Shown piece by piece: positions 26,217 to 35,597 of a stretch of DNA of 39,768 nt; within the stretch, counting starts at the first letter, position 1; each line of letters starts with the position of its first letter. Below the pieces are notes generated by a model that was not told the origin of the DNA, did no database searches, and saw nothing but the letters and a program-made list of their open reading frames with translations. The translations under genes and the position numbers were made by a program. The stretch spans positions 36,364-76,131 of the forward strand of contig PKWW01000022.1 in NCBI GenBank assembly GCA_003132165.1, read 5' to 3'. The stretch is from Acidimicrobiaceae bacterium (GTDB lineage: Bacteria > Actinomycetota > Acidimicrobiia > Acidimicrobiales > RAAP-2).

Positions 26217-26824
26217 GGCGAGTGCCGGGTGCGGTTCCAGCCGTCGGCGGCGGGTGTGTAGAACACGCGGTCGTGCAGGCGGTCCTCGCGACGCTGCCAG
26301 AACTCGAAGAACGTCGGGGCGAGACGAAAGCCGCCCCAGTGCGCGGGCCGGGGGACGTCGCGGTCCTGGTAGAGCGTCGCCAGAGCGGCGACGCGCTGCT
26401 CGAGTTCCTCGCGCGACGCCAGCAACTCGCTCTGGTCGCTCGCGTGCGCGCCGATCTGGTGGCCCTTCGGGCGAGCGGCGAAGTAGGCGTCGGACTGCGC
26501 TGCGCTCATGTGGGTGACGGTGCCCTCGATGCGGATCTGGCGACCGAGCGGCTCGCAATACCAGAGGAGTGCCGCGCGGGGATTGGCTTGGAGCTCGCGA
26601 CCCTTGCGGGACTGGTAGTTCGAATACCAACCGAATGACGTTGCGTCCACGTGGCGAAGCAACACCATGCGTCCCGTGGGCCGACCGTCGGACGTCGAGG
26701 TGATCAGGGCGATCGCCTCGCGCTCGGCCATGAGCGGCTTCGCCTCGTCGAACCACGTCGTGAACTGCACGAAGGGACTCGGATCGCAGTGCGCCACGTG
26801 CAGGGGAGCCCAGCGCTCGTTCAC
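26213..26824 (-). CDS. pdxH: Pyridoxamine/pyridoxine 5'-phosphate oxidase
   Basis: This 203-residue FMN enzyme forms pyridoxal phosphate, the cofactor of Alr encoded upstream. Motifs: TSDGRPTGRMVLLRHVD (FMN), FGWYSNYQSRKGRELQANP, RQIRIEGTV and the C-terminal domain with FEFWQRREDRLHDR and WNRTRHSP. The GTG start at 26824 overlaps the tsaD stop (GTGA). It is the last gene of the long minus-strand run from infA and overlaps the convergent MFS gene by four bases. Confidence 0.93.
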   Translation of the reverse strand: MNERWAPLHVAHCDPSPFVQFTTWFDEAKPLMAEREAIALITSTSDGRPTGRMVLLRHVDATSFGWYSNYQSRKGRELQANPRAALLWYCEPLGRQIRIEGTVTHMSAAQSDAYFAARPKGHQIGAHASDQSELLASREELEQRVAALATLYQDRDVPRPAHWGGFRLAPTFFEFWQRREDRLHDRVFYTPAADGWNRTRHSP

Positions 26825-27828
26825 GGAACGTCCGCCAGTTGCCAGTTGGGTCGAGCCGACAGGCTCATGGCGCTCGGACCATCGGCGCCCAGGCGGTAGA
26901 GTCCTGCGGCGGCAATCATCGCCGCGTTGTCGGTGCACATCTGCAACGTCGGGAGATGGGCGACGATGCCGAATTCCTGGCTGAGTCGGGTGACGCCATC
27001 TCGTAACGCCGAATTCGCGGCGACACCCCCGGCGAGGGCGACGCCCCTCACTTCGTACTTCTCCATGGCGCTTCGCAGTTTGCGCAGCAGTTGTTCGCAG
27101 ACCGCCGCCTGGAACGACGCGGCGACGTCGGCGAGGGCGACGTCGCTCTGCTGCTCAGTGGCGCGCACCACGGCGGTCTTGAGTCCCGAGAACGACAGGT
27201 CGTAGTCCGGGCCGGTCATCGACACGGGCAACTTCAACGTGCCCGCGGTGCCGGTCTGGGCGAGGGCGTCGATCTCGGGGCCACCGGGGTAACCGAGTCC
27301 GAGCCAGCGCGCGACCTTGTCGTACGCCTCGCCCGCCGCGTCATCGATGGTCTCGCCGAGCACCTCGTGCTGGCCCGGTCCGGTTTGCAAGACGATCATG
27401 CTGTGCCCGCCCGAGACGAGCAGCGTGAGCATCGGCCACTCGAGGTCCGAGCGCTCGAGCAGCGGCGCGAACAGGTGTCCCTCGAGGTGGTTCACCCCGA
27501 CCAGGGGCACCCCCCAACTGAGCGCGTAGGCCTTGGCGGCGGACAGACCGACGAGCAACGATCCGACGAGACCCGGTCCGCTCGTCACGACGACGGCGTC
27601 GATGGCGGGGTGGTGAGGATCGAGACCCGCGTCGAGCAGGGCCCTCCTCACGACCGGTCCAATGTGGGCGACGTGGGCGCGTCCGGCGAGCTCGGGGACC
27701 ACGCCACCAAAGGCCCGGTGCTCGTCGATGGACGATTCGATCACCGAGGAGAGGACGTGGAAGTGCTCGTCGACCACCGACGCGGCCGTCTCGTCGCAAC
27801 TGGTCTCAATACCGAGTACAACCGTCAT
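26821..27828 (-). CDS. tsaD: tRNA N6-adenosine threonylcarbamoyltransferase TsaD
   Basis: This 335-residue ASKHA-fold enzyme transfers the threonylcarbamoyl group to A37 of ANN-decoding tRNAs with TsaB and TsaE, both encoded just upstream. It begins VLGIETSCDET; the metal-binding HxxxH is H114/H118 (GVNHLEGH), followed by LVSGGHS and SFSGLKTAV. ATG 27828 is the family start; the long upstream in-frame extension overlaps rimI and is rejected. It lies 23 bases after rimI and overlaps pdxH. Confidence 0.96.
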   Translation of the reverse strand: MTVVLGIETSCDETAASVVDEHFHVLSSVIESSIDEHRAFGGVVPELAGRAHVAHIGPVVRRALLDAGLDPHHPAIDAVVVTSGPGLVGSLLVGLSAAKAYALSWGVPLVGVNHLEGHLFAPLLERSDLEWPMLTLLVSGGHSMIVLQTGPGQHEVLGETIDDAAGEAYDKVARWLGLGYPGGPEIDALAQTGTAGTLKLPVSMTGPDYDLSFSGLKTAVVRATEQQSDVALADVAASFQAAVCEQLLRKLRSAMEKYEVRGVALAGGVAANSALRDGVTRLSQEFGIVAHLPTLQMCTDNAAMIAAAGLYRLGADGPSAMSLSARPNWQLADVP

Positions 27829-27851
27829 GGGACCAGCGTAGGCCCCGCGAT

Positions 27852-28310
27852 TCAGGTGGCTGACGGAAGATCGGCCCACAGCACCAGGGCGTCCTCGCCC
27901 GAGCGCTCGTAGTAGTTCTTTCGTACGCCAACGGGCTTGAAGCCGTAGCGGTAGTACAGCTGCTGGGCCCTCGTGTTGGACGTCGCCACTTCCAGCGTGG
28001 CTCGCTTGATGCCGCGCTCTGTCGCGTCGCGCCACGCGTCGTCCATCAACGATGCGGCGATGCCGCGGCCCTCGAAACCTGGCAGCGTGCCGATGGTGTT
28101 GACGTGTAGTTCGTCCATCACGAACATGACTCCGAGGTAGCCCACGATCGACGTGTCCAGCACGGCGACCGTGTAGCGGCGGGTCTCAACATTGGTGATC
28201 TCGTCGAGCAGCATCCCCCTGGTCCACGGCTCGGGGAACTGCGCCTCTTCGATGAACAGCAGCTCGTGCACGTCACGTCGTTCGCAGAGGCGTATCGTCC
28301 AGGGGGTCAC
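27852..28310 (-). CDS. rimI: Ribosomal protein S18-alanine N-acetyltransferase-like GNAT protein
   Basis: This 152-residue GNAT protein starts at a GTG overlapping the tsaB stop (GTGA) and reads TPWTIRLCERRDV. The acetyl-CoA loop is GFEGRGIAASLM (R..GxG/A type), and the C-terminal YYRYGFKPVGVRKNYY is typical of RimI. Its position between tsaB and tsaD is the standard bacterial arrangement. In some actinobacteria such proteins acetylate other N termini, so the substrate is inferred. Confidence 0.9.
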   Translation of the reverse strand: MTPWTIRLCERRDVHELLFIEEAQFPEPWTRGMLLDEITNVETRRYTVAVLDTSIVGYLGVMFVMDELHVNTIGTLPGFEGRGIAASLMDDAWRDATERGIKRATLEVATSNTRAQQLYYRYGFKPVGVRKNYYERSGEDALVLWADLPSAT

Positions 28311-28987
28311 TGCGGGCGGGTCCTCGTCGTGAAGTTCGCCACCGCGTCCGCCTCGCGCAAGTAGAGCGGCGAGATCGACGCCTGGGTCGCGCGGCTCGCC
28401 CCCAGCCCGAGCGCCGCCGTGACCGGGGGCACCGCCTGAGCGAAGAGCGCCCCATTGGGCACCGCGTTGAAGTCGCCACGATAGCGGTCCACGCCGTCGC
28501 CCGTGAACGTGACCGCGGCCCCGTTGGTCGCCCATTCGATGACGACGTCGCGCGCCACTGCGACCGCCGGCTCTCCCGCTGGCTCTACGGTGTCGCCCAA
28601 TGTGAACGTTTGGACGAACACCTCGCCGCGGCGACCGTCGACCGCACTCACGAGTGCGCCGCGAACGCCACCCTCGTGCGCGCCCCGGGCGAGCAGCTCG
28701 AGTGACGTGACACCGACGAGTCCGACCCCGAGTCCCTCGCTGAGCCCGATGGCCGTGGCGATGCCGACGCGCAACCCCGTGAACAAGCCGGGACCTATGT
28801 CGACGACGACACGGTCGATGTCGTGGGGCGCGAGGCCACACTCGGCGAGGATTTCAGTGATGCCCGGAACGAGCACTTCGGTGTGGCGACGCTCGTTGTC
28901 GAGCACGCGGGTCACCTCGGCGCCGGACCCGGTGCGAAGACCAATCGCGCAGGCCGTGGTGGCGGTCTCGATGGCGAGCACGTTCAT
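28307..28987 (-). CDS. tsaB: tRNA threonylcarbamoyladenosine complex dimerisation subunit TsaB
   Basis: This 226-residue TsaD paralogue without catalytic metal ligands supports t6A synthesis as TsaD partner. It begins MNVLAIETATTACAIGL and has the VVVDIGPGLFTGLRVGIATA segment typical of the family. ATG 28987 overlaps the tsaE stop in ATGA, preferred to an upstream ATG at 28999. It overlaps rimI at its other end. Confidence 0.94.
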   Translation of the reverse strand: MNVLAIETATTACAIGLRTGSGAEVTRVLDNERRHTEVLVPGITEILAECGLAPHDIDRVVVDIGPGLFTGLRVGIATAIGLSEGLGVGLVGVTSLELLARGAHEGGVRGALVSAVDGRRGEVFVQTFTLGDTVEPAGEPAVAVARDVVIEWATNGAAVTFTGDGVDRYRGDFNAVPNGALFAQAVPPVTAALGLGASRATQASISPLYLREADAVANFTTRTRPQ

Positions 28988-29463
28988 GATGCGACCCATC
29001 GTTCAAGTTCTTCCCTTCGGCGCGTGTCGAGCGCACCACTGACCCGCAGGGTCCTCGTAGCCTCGTCGTTGACGACGAAGTCGATGGTGAGCACGTCACG
29101 ACCGAAGACCGACGCCGCGAGCTCCCCCCATTCCACGAGCGCCACACCCGACTCCTCGACGAGCTCGCCGAGTGCCAGGTCGAGCACTTCATCCAGGCTC
29201 GCGACGCGATAGACGTCACAGTGCTGCAGGGTCACGATTCCCTGATCGTTCTCGCAGTGGTGCTCTCGCACCATCGTGAACGTGGGGCTCGTGACCCGCT
29301 CGGTGACGCCCAGCCCCCTGGCGACACCCTTGGCGAACGTGGTCTTTCCCGCACCGAGCGGACCCGAGAGCAGGACGATGTCACCGGGTCGCAGCAACGC
29401 GGCGAACTGCTCACCCGCCACCTGCGTGGCGGCGTCGCTCGAACCGCGGCGCTCGTAACTCAC
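28984..29463 (-). CDS. tsaE: tRNA threonylcarbamoyladenosine ATPase TsaE
   Basis: This 159-residue P-loop ATPase resets the TsaB-TsaD complex during t6A synthesis. Walker A is GPLGAGKT (34-41); VTSPTFTMVRE and the HCDVYRV segment with LVEWGE are conserved in the family. The GTG start overlaps the upstream uracil-DNA glycosylase stop (GTGA), and its stop overlaps tsaB (ATGA), so the complex components are translated in one coupled chain. Confidence 0.95.
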   Translation of the reverse strand: MSYERRGSSDAATQVAGEQFAALLRPGDIVLLSGPLGAGKTTFAKGVARGLGVTERVTSPTFTMVREHHCENDQGIVTLQHCDVYRVASLDEVLDLALGELVEESGVALVEWGELAASVFGRDVLTIDFVVNDEATRTLRVSGALDTRRREELERWVAS

Positions 29464-30005
29464 AGTTCACCGAGGAGCCGCTTGAGCACCAGAAGATCGC
29501 GTCGCATCACGTCGACCACGCTAGGTCCGCCGCGCAGGGCGGCGGCCGGGTGGTACGTCGCGAGCCCACGCGCATCGCCGAGTTGACAGACCCTCCCGTG
29601 GACCGCGGCCATTCCCTCGGTGAACCCGAAGATCGACTTCGCCGCCGTGTTACCGAGTGCCAGGACGACCCTGGGCGCCACGTCCTGGATCTGTCCGAGG
29701 AACCACGGCCGACACGCGCCGAGCTCCTCGCGGGTGGGCGTCCGGTTACCCGGGGGACGACACTTCACGACATTGGTGACGAAGCACTGCTCGCGGGTGA
29801 GACCGACCTCCTCGTCCAGCAGTTGGAAGAGCAACCGGCCGCTGCGACCAATGAAGGGTTCCCCCCCTTCGTCCTCGTTGGCGCCCGGTGCTTCGCCCAC
29901 GATCATGAGGGCCGCGTGCGAGGGTCCCGATCCAACCACGACGCGTTGGCGCGTGACGCTGAGACCGCATTTCGTGCAGCTGCGGAGTTGCGCGAGATCG
30001 ATCAC
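29460..30005 (-). CDS. udg: Uracil-DNA glycosylase, iron-sulfur family 4 (UdgA)
   Basis: This 181-residue enzyme excises uracil from DNA. Four cysteines positioned for the 4Fe-4S cluster are C10, C13, C82 and C98 (CTKCGL; KCRPPGNRTP; ACRPWF). Motif A is VGEAPGANEDEGGEPFIGRSG in sequence order from residue 36, and motif B is TYHPAAAL. The GTG start is three bases after the alr stop. The family is common in actinobacteria and thermophiles; its position inside a cell-wall/t6A chain is likely for convenience of transcription, not pathway. Confidence 0.93.
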   Translation of the reverse strand: MIDLAQLRSCTKCGLSVTRQRVVVGSGPSHAALMIVGEAPGANEDEGGEPFIGRSGRLLFQLLDEEVGLTREQCFVTNVVKCRPPGNRTPTREELGACRPWFLGQIQDVAPRVVLALGNTAAKSIFGFTEGMAAVHGRVCQLGDARGLATYHPAAALRGGPSVVDVMRRDLLVLKRLLGEL

Positions 30006-30008
30006 GGA

Positions 30009-31160
30009 CTAGTCCACGACGACGCGCGGCACCCGTGCCCCGATGCCACAGAGGATCTCCCAGGTGATCGTCTCGCCGCGTCGGGCCCATTCATCGGCCG
30101 TGATCTCCTCGTCGCCCTGACGACCGAGCAGAACCACGTCATCACCGATGTGCACCTCATCGTCACCGCAGTCGACGACCAATTGGTCCATGGTGACCGT
30201 GCCCGCGAGCGGGTAACGCGTGCCACGAATGAGCACCTGCGCGCCCGCCTCGAAGAGTCGGCGCGGAAAGCCGTCGGCGTAACCGAAGGGGATGGTCGCG
30301 ACCGTCGTGGCGCGTTCCAGGGGACGGCGGCGACCGTAGCTGGGGCGCTCACCCTCCTCGACTCGTCGAACGGCGACGACCTTGGCGTGCAGGCTCATCG
30401 CCGGCTTCAGTCGCAGACCCTTCTGCTCGAGGGCCCCCGACAACCAGTCCTCGGGCAGGTAGCCGTAGAGAGCGAGACCGACGCGCGCCATGGTCCGATA
30501 GGTCTCGGGATACGCGAGCACACCCGCGCTGTTCGCGAGGTGCACGTAGCGCGGGGTCACGTCGCGCGCCTTCAGGTGATCGAGCACCTGGTCGAAAAGT
30601 TCTATCTGGGACCGCGTGAAGTTCCGGTCCTCGCCGCTCGAGCCGTCGGCGACACTGAAGTGGGTGTAGATGCCTTCGAGATCAACGGCGCTCGATCCGA
30701 GGAGCACGTCGACGACCTCGTCGATCTGGGCCGGGTCGACGCCCATGCGGTGCATGCCGGTGTCGACCTTCAGATGCACCTTGTGCGTGCCGCCCAGCTC
30801 TTGCGCGGCTTCGACGATGGCCCGCGCGCCGGCGAGCGAACCCACGGTCAAGGTCAATGAATACGAGAGCGCGTCGAGGATCGTGTCCGACGGAATCTCG
30901 GCGAGCAGCAGGATCGGTGCCGCGATACCACTGGCGCGCAGTTCGATCCCCTCGTCCACGATGGCGACCGCCAGTGAGTCGGCGCCGCCCTTGAGCGCCG
31001 CCACGGCGCTCAACCGGGCGCCGTGGCCGTAGCCGTTGGCCTTTACCACCGCGCAGAGCAACGTGTCGCCGAGGATCTGTTTCACGACCCGAGCGTTATG
31101 CGCAATGGCTCCCGTCGAGATCTCGGCCCACGCCGGGCGACGGACCCCTTCGACGGTCAC
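30009..31160 (-). CDS. alr: Alanine racemase
   Basis: This 383-residue PLP enzyme makes D-alanine for peptidoglycan. The PLP lysine is K40 in AVVKANGYGHG; the HLKVDTGMHRMG and THFSVAD segments of the barrel and the C-terminal domain with PSYGRRRPL (catalytic Tyr region), IPFGYADG and LAGTVTMDQL are present. The GTG start overlaps the acpS stop (GTGA). Together with glmM and glmS it makes a wall-precursor block. Confidence 0.95.
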   Translation of the reverse strand: MTVEGVRRPAWAEISTGAIAHNARVVKQILGDTLLCAVVKANGYGHGARLSAVAALKGGADSLAVAIVDEGIELRASGIAAPILLLAEIPSDTILDALSYSLTLTVGSLAGARAIVEAAQELGGTHKVHLKVDTGMHRMGVDPAQIDEVVDVLLGSSAVDLEGIYTHFSVADGSSGEDRNFTRSQIELFDQVLDHLKARDVTPRYVHLANSAGVLAYPETYRTMARVGLALYGYLPEDWLSGALEQKGLRLKPAMSLHAKVVAVRRVEEGERPSYGRRRPLERATTVATIPFGYADGFPRRLFEAGAQVLIRGTRYPLAGTVTMDQLVVDCGDDEVHIGDDVVLLGRQGDEEITADEWARRGETITWEILCGIGARVPRVVVD

Positions 31161-31537
31161 GACGTGACGCCCTCGGAACTGCCCACCACGAACGCCGTGG
31201 CGGTCTGGTGCGTGTGCGAGAGCGAGAGGTGCAGTGTGGCGACCCCCCGGCTCGCGGCGAGTTCGGCGGCGACGCCCGAGAGGCGCACGCGGGGCGCACC
31301 CGACGGGTCACGGTGAACCTCGATGCTGTGCCACGGTGCGGCGCCGATGCCCGAGTTGAGGGTCTTGAGCACCGCCTCCTTCGCGGCGAAACGGGCGGCG
31401 AGCCGCTCGGGGCGTGAGCGCGCGTCGAGGCGTTCGACGTCGGTGAACAGGCGCTCTTCGAGTCTGGGATGGCGGATCAGTGCGGCGGCGAAACGAGGCA
31501 CGTCCACGATGTCAACGCCCACCCCGACGGTCGGCAC
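31157..31537 (-). CDS. acpS: Holo-acyl-carrier-protein synthase
   Basis: This 126-residue enzyme transfers 4'-phosphopantetheine from CoA to ACP. The Mg ligands are D9 (VGVDIVDV) and E54 (RFAAKEAVLK), and HLSLSHTH is the third motif. The GTG start shares one base with the glmS TAG (TAGTG), and its own stop overlaps alr, the common acpS-alr order in bacteria. Confidence 0.94.
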   Translation of the reverse strand: MPTVGVGVDIVDVPRFAAALIRHPRLEERLFTDVERLDARSRPERLAARFAAKEAVLKTLNSGIGAAPWHSIEVHRDPSGAPRVRLSGVAAELAASRGVATLHLSLSHTHQTATAFVVGSSEGVTS

Positions 31538-33378
31538 TACTCAACCGTCACGGTCTTGGCGAGGTTGCGGGGTCGGTCAACGTTGCGCCCGAGTCCGCGC
31601 GCCATGGAATAGGCGAAGAGCTGCAGCGGGACGATATCGACCATTGGAGTGAACATCGGCTCGGTGGCGGGCACGCGCAGCACGAAATCCGCCACCGCCG
31701 CAATCGCCTCGTCGTCGTCGGTCGCCACCGCCACGACACTGGCGCCACGAGCCTTCACCTCGGCGAGGTTGGAAAGCATCTTCTCGTGCATCGCCGGATC
31801 GGTCGCCACCGCCACCACGACCACGCCCGGCTCGATAAGGGCGAGGGGCCCGTGCTTGAGTTCTCCCGCGGGGTAGCCCTCGGCGTGCAGGTACGTCAGC
31901 TCCTTGAGCTTCAGCGCACCCTCCATTGCGGTGGGGAAGCCCACGTGACGCCCGAGGAAGAAGAAGTCGTGGGCACCAATCAGCTCCTTCGCCACCGCTT
32001 CGACGTCGGCGCGACGCCCGAGCGTCGTCGCCACCTGGTTACCAACGGCGTTGAGCCCGAGGAACAGCGCGTCGATGTCCGACGCCGGGAGCGTGTTACG
32101 AAGTTGGGCCAGGCGCAGCGCCAAGAGCTCGAGCGCGGCGACCTGGGCGACGAAAGCCTTGGTGGACGCGACCGAGACCTCGAGTCCGGCGCGGGTGTAG
32201 ATGACGGCGTCGGCTTCGCGAGCGAGCGACGAGTCGACGATGTTGGATATCGCGACGACGCGTGCTCCGCGACGTTGCGCCTCGCGGGTCGCCTGGATGG
32301 TGTCAATGGTCTCGCCGCTCTGGGAGACCCCGATGACGAGCGTGCCGATTTCGACGATTGGATCGCGGTAGCGGTACTCGCTCGAGATGTCGACCTCGGC
32401 GCTGATGCGCGCCCAGCGTTCGAGCGCGTACTTCGCCACGAGCGCCGCGTGGTGCGACGTGCCCGCCGCGACCAACACGACGCGCTTGACGTCGCGAAGC
32501 TCCTGATCGCTGATGCGCAGTTCGTCGAAGGCGATCGTGCCGTCGCGGCGCCGGCGGTCGAGCAACGTGGCGCGGATGGCGTCGGGCTGCTCGTTGATCT
32601 CCTTGCTCATGAAGTCGTCGTACCCGCCCTTCTCCGCGGTCTCGAGGTCCCAGTCGATCTGCAATTGGTGAAGTCGCACTGGCGCGCCCTCGAGGTCGAT
32701 CGCGCGAAAGCCCTCGGGCCCGAGGCGCACGATCTCGTCGTCGTTCACGGCGTAGAAGGCCGTGGCGCGGTCGAGGATGGCGGGCACGTCCGACGCGAGA
32801 TACGTGACCCCCGGCGCGGTACCGACGACGAGCGGTGAGATTCGTCGAGCGGCGACGATGACGTCGGGCTCGTTGGCGTCCATGGCGGCGAGTGCGAACG
32901 CGCCGCGCACCGTGAGCAGGCTCTGGCGAACCGCTTCCATCAGTTCGAGTCCCGCCAGGCGGTGGTCTTCGATGAGGTGGGCGAGCACTTCGGAGTCGGT
33001 GACCGAGGTGAAGCGATGCCCGCGGGCCTCGAGCTGCTCCTGGAGTTCGGTGTGGTTCTCGATGATCCCGTTGTGGATGATGGCGATGTTGCCCGAGCAG
33101 TCGAGGTGCGGGTGGGCGTTGATCGCCTCGGGGGCGCCGTGGGTGGCCCAGCGCGTGTGACCGATACCTGAACTGAAACCGGTTGGGGCGTGTTCGCACT
33201 CCTCGCGCAGGGCGGCGACCGATTCGGTGCCGGCGGCGGCGCGGGCCCGCCAGGTCTGGCCTTGGCGTACCAGAGCGACGCCCGCCGAGTCGTAGCCGCG
33301 GTACTCCAGACGCTGGAGGCCTTCGAGCAATGTCGCCAAGGTGTCCGAGGATCCAACGACCCCGATGATGCCGCACAT
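31537..33378 (-). CDS. glmS: Glutamine-fructose-6-phosphate aminotransferase (isomerising)
   Basis: This 613-residue enzyme makes glucosamine-6-phosphate. C2 after Met removal is the N-terminal nucleophile (MCGIIGVVGS); the glutaminase domain continues with GHTRWATHG and HNGIIENH. Two SIS sugar-phosphate domains follow, with GTSHHAALVAKY, SQSGETIDT and the C-terminal RNLAKTVTVE tail that closes the active site. It follows glmM with a 46-base gap, the largest break in this part of the run. No glmS ribozyme consensus was recognised in that gap. Confidence 0.97.
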   Translation of the reverse strand: MCGIIGVVGSSDTLATLLEGLQRLEYRGYDSAGVALVRQGQTWRARAAAGTESVAALREECEHAPTGFSSGIGHTRWATHGAPEAINAHPHLDCSGNIAIIHNGIIENHTELQEQLEARGHRFTSVTDSEVLAHLIEDHRLAGLELMEAVRQSLLTVRGAFALAAMDANEPDVIVAARRISPLVVGTAPGVTYLASDVPAILDRATAFYAVNDDEIVRLGPEGFRAIDLEGAPVRLHQLQIDWDLETAEKGGYDDFMSKEINEQPDAIRATLLDRRRRDGTIAFDELRISDQELRDVKRVVLVAAGTSHHAALVAKYALERWARISAEVDISSEYRYRDPIVEIGTLVIGVSQSGETIDTIQATREAQRRGARVVAISNIVDSSLAREADAVIYTRAGLEVSVASTKAFVAQVAALELLALRLAQLRNTLPASDIDALFLGLNAVGNQVATTLGRRADVEAVAKELIGAHDFFFLGRHVGFPTAMEGALKLKELTYLHAEGYPAGELKHGPLALIEPGVVVVAVATDPAMHEKMLSNLAEVKARGASVVAVATDDDEAIAAVADFVLRVPATEPMFTPMVDIVPLQLFAYSMARGLGRNVDRPRNLAKTVTVE

Positions 33379-33424
33379 GGGGACCAGCCTACTCGGGGGT
33401 TTTTGCGGTGAAAAAGCCTGCGCG

Positions 33425-34726
33425 CTAAATGGAAAAGTGCTCGGAGAGTCGTCGGGAGAACTCGTCGACGAACGCTCCGTCGAGGGCTTCGATCATCACG
33501 CGAACGACCGGCTCGGTGCCCGAGGGCCGCACGAGGAGACGGACGTCGTCGCTCGCGACGTCGAACTCCGAGACAAGTTCCTCGAAGATGGTCGTGACGA
33601 CAACGTCGTCGTACTCGGACTTCGCGATGTTGATGAGCGCTTGGGGGACCCTCGTCCACGCGGCACTCGCCTGCTCGCAGAGCGGTCCCCGGCGTACGAC
33701 GAGGTCCGCGAGGATCAGTCCCGTGAGCATGCCGTCACCGGTAGGGGCGAGGTTGCGAAAGATGAGGTGGCCCGACTGCTCGCCGCCGAAGGGCCAGGCG
33801 TTCTCCTCGAGCGCGAGCAGCACGTTGCGGTCGCCGACGTCGGTCTCGATGATGCTGATGCCCTTCGCTGCGAGCGCGCGGTGCAGTCCGAGGTTGCTCA
33901 TCGACGTGACCACGAGTCCCGCGCCGAGTTCGCCCCGCTCTTGTAGATCGAGCGCGATGAGGACCATGAGATCGTCGCCATCGCGCACGTTGCCCTGCGC
34001 GTCAACCGCAATCAGACGGTCCGCGTCACCGTCGAAGGCGAGACCGAGGTCCGCACCGAGTTCGACGACCTTGGCGACCAGGTCATCGACGTGGGTCGAG
34101 CCACACTGCTCGTTGATGTTGCGACCATTCGGCCGATCGTGCAACGTCGTGATCCTCGCGCCGGTTCCTTCGAAGAGTTCGTGCGCCACGTGCGACGCCG
34201 CGCCGTTCGCGCAGTCGAGCACGATGTGCAACGACGAGACGTCGCCGGGAACGAGCGCACGCAAGTGCTTCGCGTAGTCGTGCTCGGCGTCCTCGTCGAT
34301 CGGCATGGCGTCAAATGACGCACAGGGTGCGGCGGGTGCGGCGTTCAGTGCCGCGGCGACCGCTTCTTCGGTCCCGTGGTCGAGCTTCGATCCACCGAGT
34401 CCGAGGACTTTCAGACCGTTGTCGAAATAGGGATTGTGCGACGCCGAGACGACGACACCGACCCCGCCACGTTGCTGGGCGATGACTGCGACGCCGGGCG
34501 TCGTAAAATTGCCGAGATTGACCGCGCTGGCCCCGCCATCGGTGAGTCCCGCGAGCACCGCGGCCGCCAACTGGGTTGAACTCTCGCGGGTGTCGTAGCC
34601 GACGTACACCGCAACGGAGAAGACGCTCGCCACCGCGCGACCCAGCCGGTACGCCAGGTCGATGGTGATCTCGTCGTATGCTCGCCCGCGAATGCCGTCC
34701 GTGCCAAAATGCACGGGCACGGCCAT
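33425..34726 (-). CDS. glmM: Phosphoglucosamine mutase
   Basis: This 433-residue enzyme converts GlcN-6-P to GlcN-1-P, the step after GlmS. The substrate start is FGTDGIRGRA; the catalytic phosphoserine is S96 in VVVSASHNPYFDNG; DGDADR binds the metal and RPSGTEP binds phosphate. ATG 34726 shares one base with the rpsI stop (TAATG), linking wall precursor synthesis to ribosomal protein translation. Confidence 0.96.
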   Translation of the reverse strand: MAVPVHFGTDGIRGRAYDEITIDLAYRLGRAVASVFSVAVYVGYDTRESSTQLAAAVLAGLTDGGASAVNLGNFTTPGVAVIAQQRGGVGVVVSASHNPYFDNGLKVLGLGGSKLDHGTEEAVAAALNAAPAAPCASFDAMPIDEDAEHDYAKHLRALVPGDVSSLHIVLDCANGAASHVAHELFEGTGARITTLHDRPNGRNINEQCGSTHVDDLVAKVVELGADLGLAFDGDADRLIAVDAQGNVRDGDDLMVLIALDLQERGELGAGLVVTSMSNLGLHRALAAKGISIIETDVGDRNVLLALEENAWPFGGEQSGHLIFRNLAPTGDGMLTGLILADLVVRRGPLCEQASAAWTRVPQALINIAKSEYDDVVVTTIFEELVSEFDVASDDVRLLVRPSGTEPVVRVMIEALDGAFVDEFSRRLSEHFSI

Positions 34727-35118
34727 TAACGCTTCGAGTACTGGGGAGCCTTACGCGCCTTCTTGAGACCGTACTTCTTGGTCTCTTTCTTGCGCGAGTC
34801 GCGGGTCAGGAGTCCGGCCTTCTTCAGCGAGGCGCGAACGGTCTCGTCGATCTCGAGCAGCGAACGCGCGATGCCGAGACGCAACGCGCCGGCCTGTCCC
34901 GCCACGCCGCCACCTTCGATGGTGGCGTCGATGTCGTAGGTCTGCTGGGCGTCGATGAGGCGAAGCGGCTCCATGACCATCTGACGGTGCGTCGCCGAGG
35001 TGAAGTAGTTGTCGAACGCGCGCGAGTTGATCGTGATCGTGCCGGTACCGGGACGAAAGCGAACGCGGGCCACTGCTTCCTTGCGGCGACCGGTGGTTTG
35101 AGTGATGGGGCTAGACAC
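34726..35118 (-). CDS. rpsI: 30S ribosomal protein S9
   Basis: This 130-residue protein reads [23 protein letters not shown] and ends in the basic tail [12 protein letters not shown] that reaches the P-site tRNA. The GTG at 35118 has GGAG eight bases upstream and lies 14 bases after rplM; the longer in-frame extension into rplM is rejected. It overlaps glmM by one base. Confidence 0.97.
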   Translation of the reverse strand: MSSPITQTTGRRKEAVARVRFRPGTGTITINSRAFDNYFTSATHRQMVMEPLRLIDAQQTYDIDATIEGGGVAGQAGALRLGIARSLLEIDETVRASLKKAGLLTRDSRKKETKKYGLKKARKAPQYSKR

Positions 35119-35132
35119 GAACTGTTCTCCTC

Positions 35133-35579
35133 TTAACCGCGGCGGATGGCCGAGGTGTCGTACTTCGTAGGCTGCTGTGCGGCGTGCGGGTGCTCGGTAC
35201 CGGCGTACACGAAGAGCTTGCCCATCTGCGCGCGGCCGAGACGGTTCTTTGGAACCATGCCCTTCACCGCGTCGAAGACGAGGGTCTCGGGGTCGTTGTC
35301 GAGCAACGTCTGCCACGAGGTCGAACGAAGACCGCCCGGGTAGCCCGAGTGGTGGTACGCGAAGTTCTGCGCGGCCTTGTTGGCCGTCACGACGATCTTG
35401 TCGGCGTTGATGATGATGACGAAGTCACCGGTGTCGACGTGAGGGGCGAAGAACGTGCGGTGCTTGCCGCGAAGCAGCGACGCGGCAACCGTCGCGACGC
35501 GGCCGAGCACGAGGCCTTCGGCGTCGATGACGCGCCACTCGCGCACGATCTCTTGAACCTTTGGTGTGTAGGTCTTCAC
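35133..35579 (-). CDS. rplM: 50S ribosomal protein L13
   Basis: This 148-residue early-assembly protein begins at GTG 35579 ([14 protein letters not shown]) with GGAAG upstream, and contains [15 protein letters not shown] and [16 protein letters not shown]. It precedes rpsI in the standard L13-S9 pair. A stem-forming inverted repeat lies between truA and its start. Confidence 0.97.
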   Translation of the reverse strand: MKTYTPKVQEIVREWRVIDAEGLVLGRVATVAASLLRGKHRTFFAPHVDTGDFVIIINADKIVVTANKAAQNFAYHHSGYPGGLRSTSWQTLLDNDPETLVFDAVKGMVPKNRLGRAQMGKLFVYAGTEHPHAAQQPTKYDTSAIRRG

Positions 35580-35597
35580 AATTCTTCCTTCAGCGAT

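Noticed and set aside
29550..30860. Long plus-strand open frame opposite the glycosylase and alr genes
   Set aside because: Fully antisense to two well-identified enzymes, rich in R/H/D/E, with no recognisable domain.
29464..31160. Uracil-DNA glycosylase between alr and tsaE as part of a defence or novel system
   Set aside because: Family 4 Fe-S uracil glycosylases are ordinary repair enzymes in actinobacteria, and the neighbours are housekeeping genes.
31480..32838. Long plus-strand open frame opposite glmS
   Set aside because: Antisense shadow of glmS in a GC-biased region; no ribosome site and no family pattern.
33379..33424. Possible glmS ribozyme or riboswitch in the gap before glmS
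   Set aside because: At 46 bases the gap is too short for the glmS ribozyme and shows no core consensus.
35119..35316. 66-residue N-terminal extension of S9
   Set aside because: It overlaps rplM completely; a GTG at 35118 with GGAG gives a normal-length S9.
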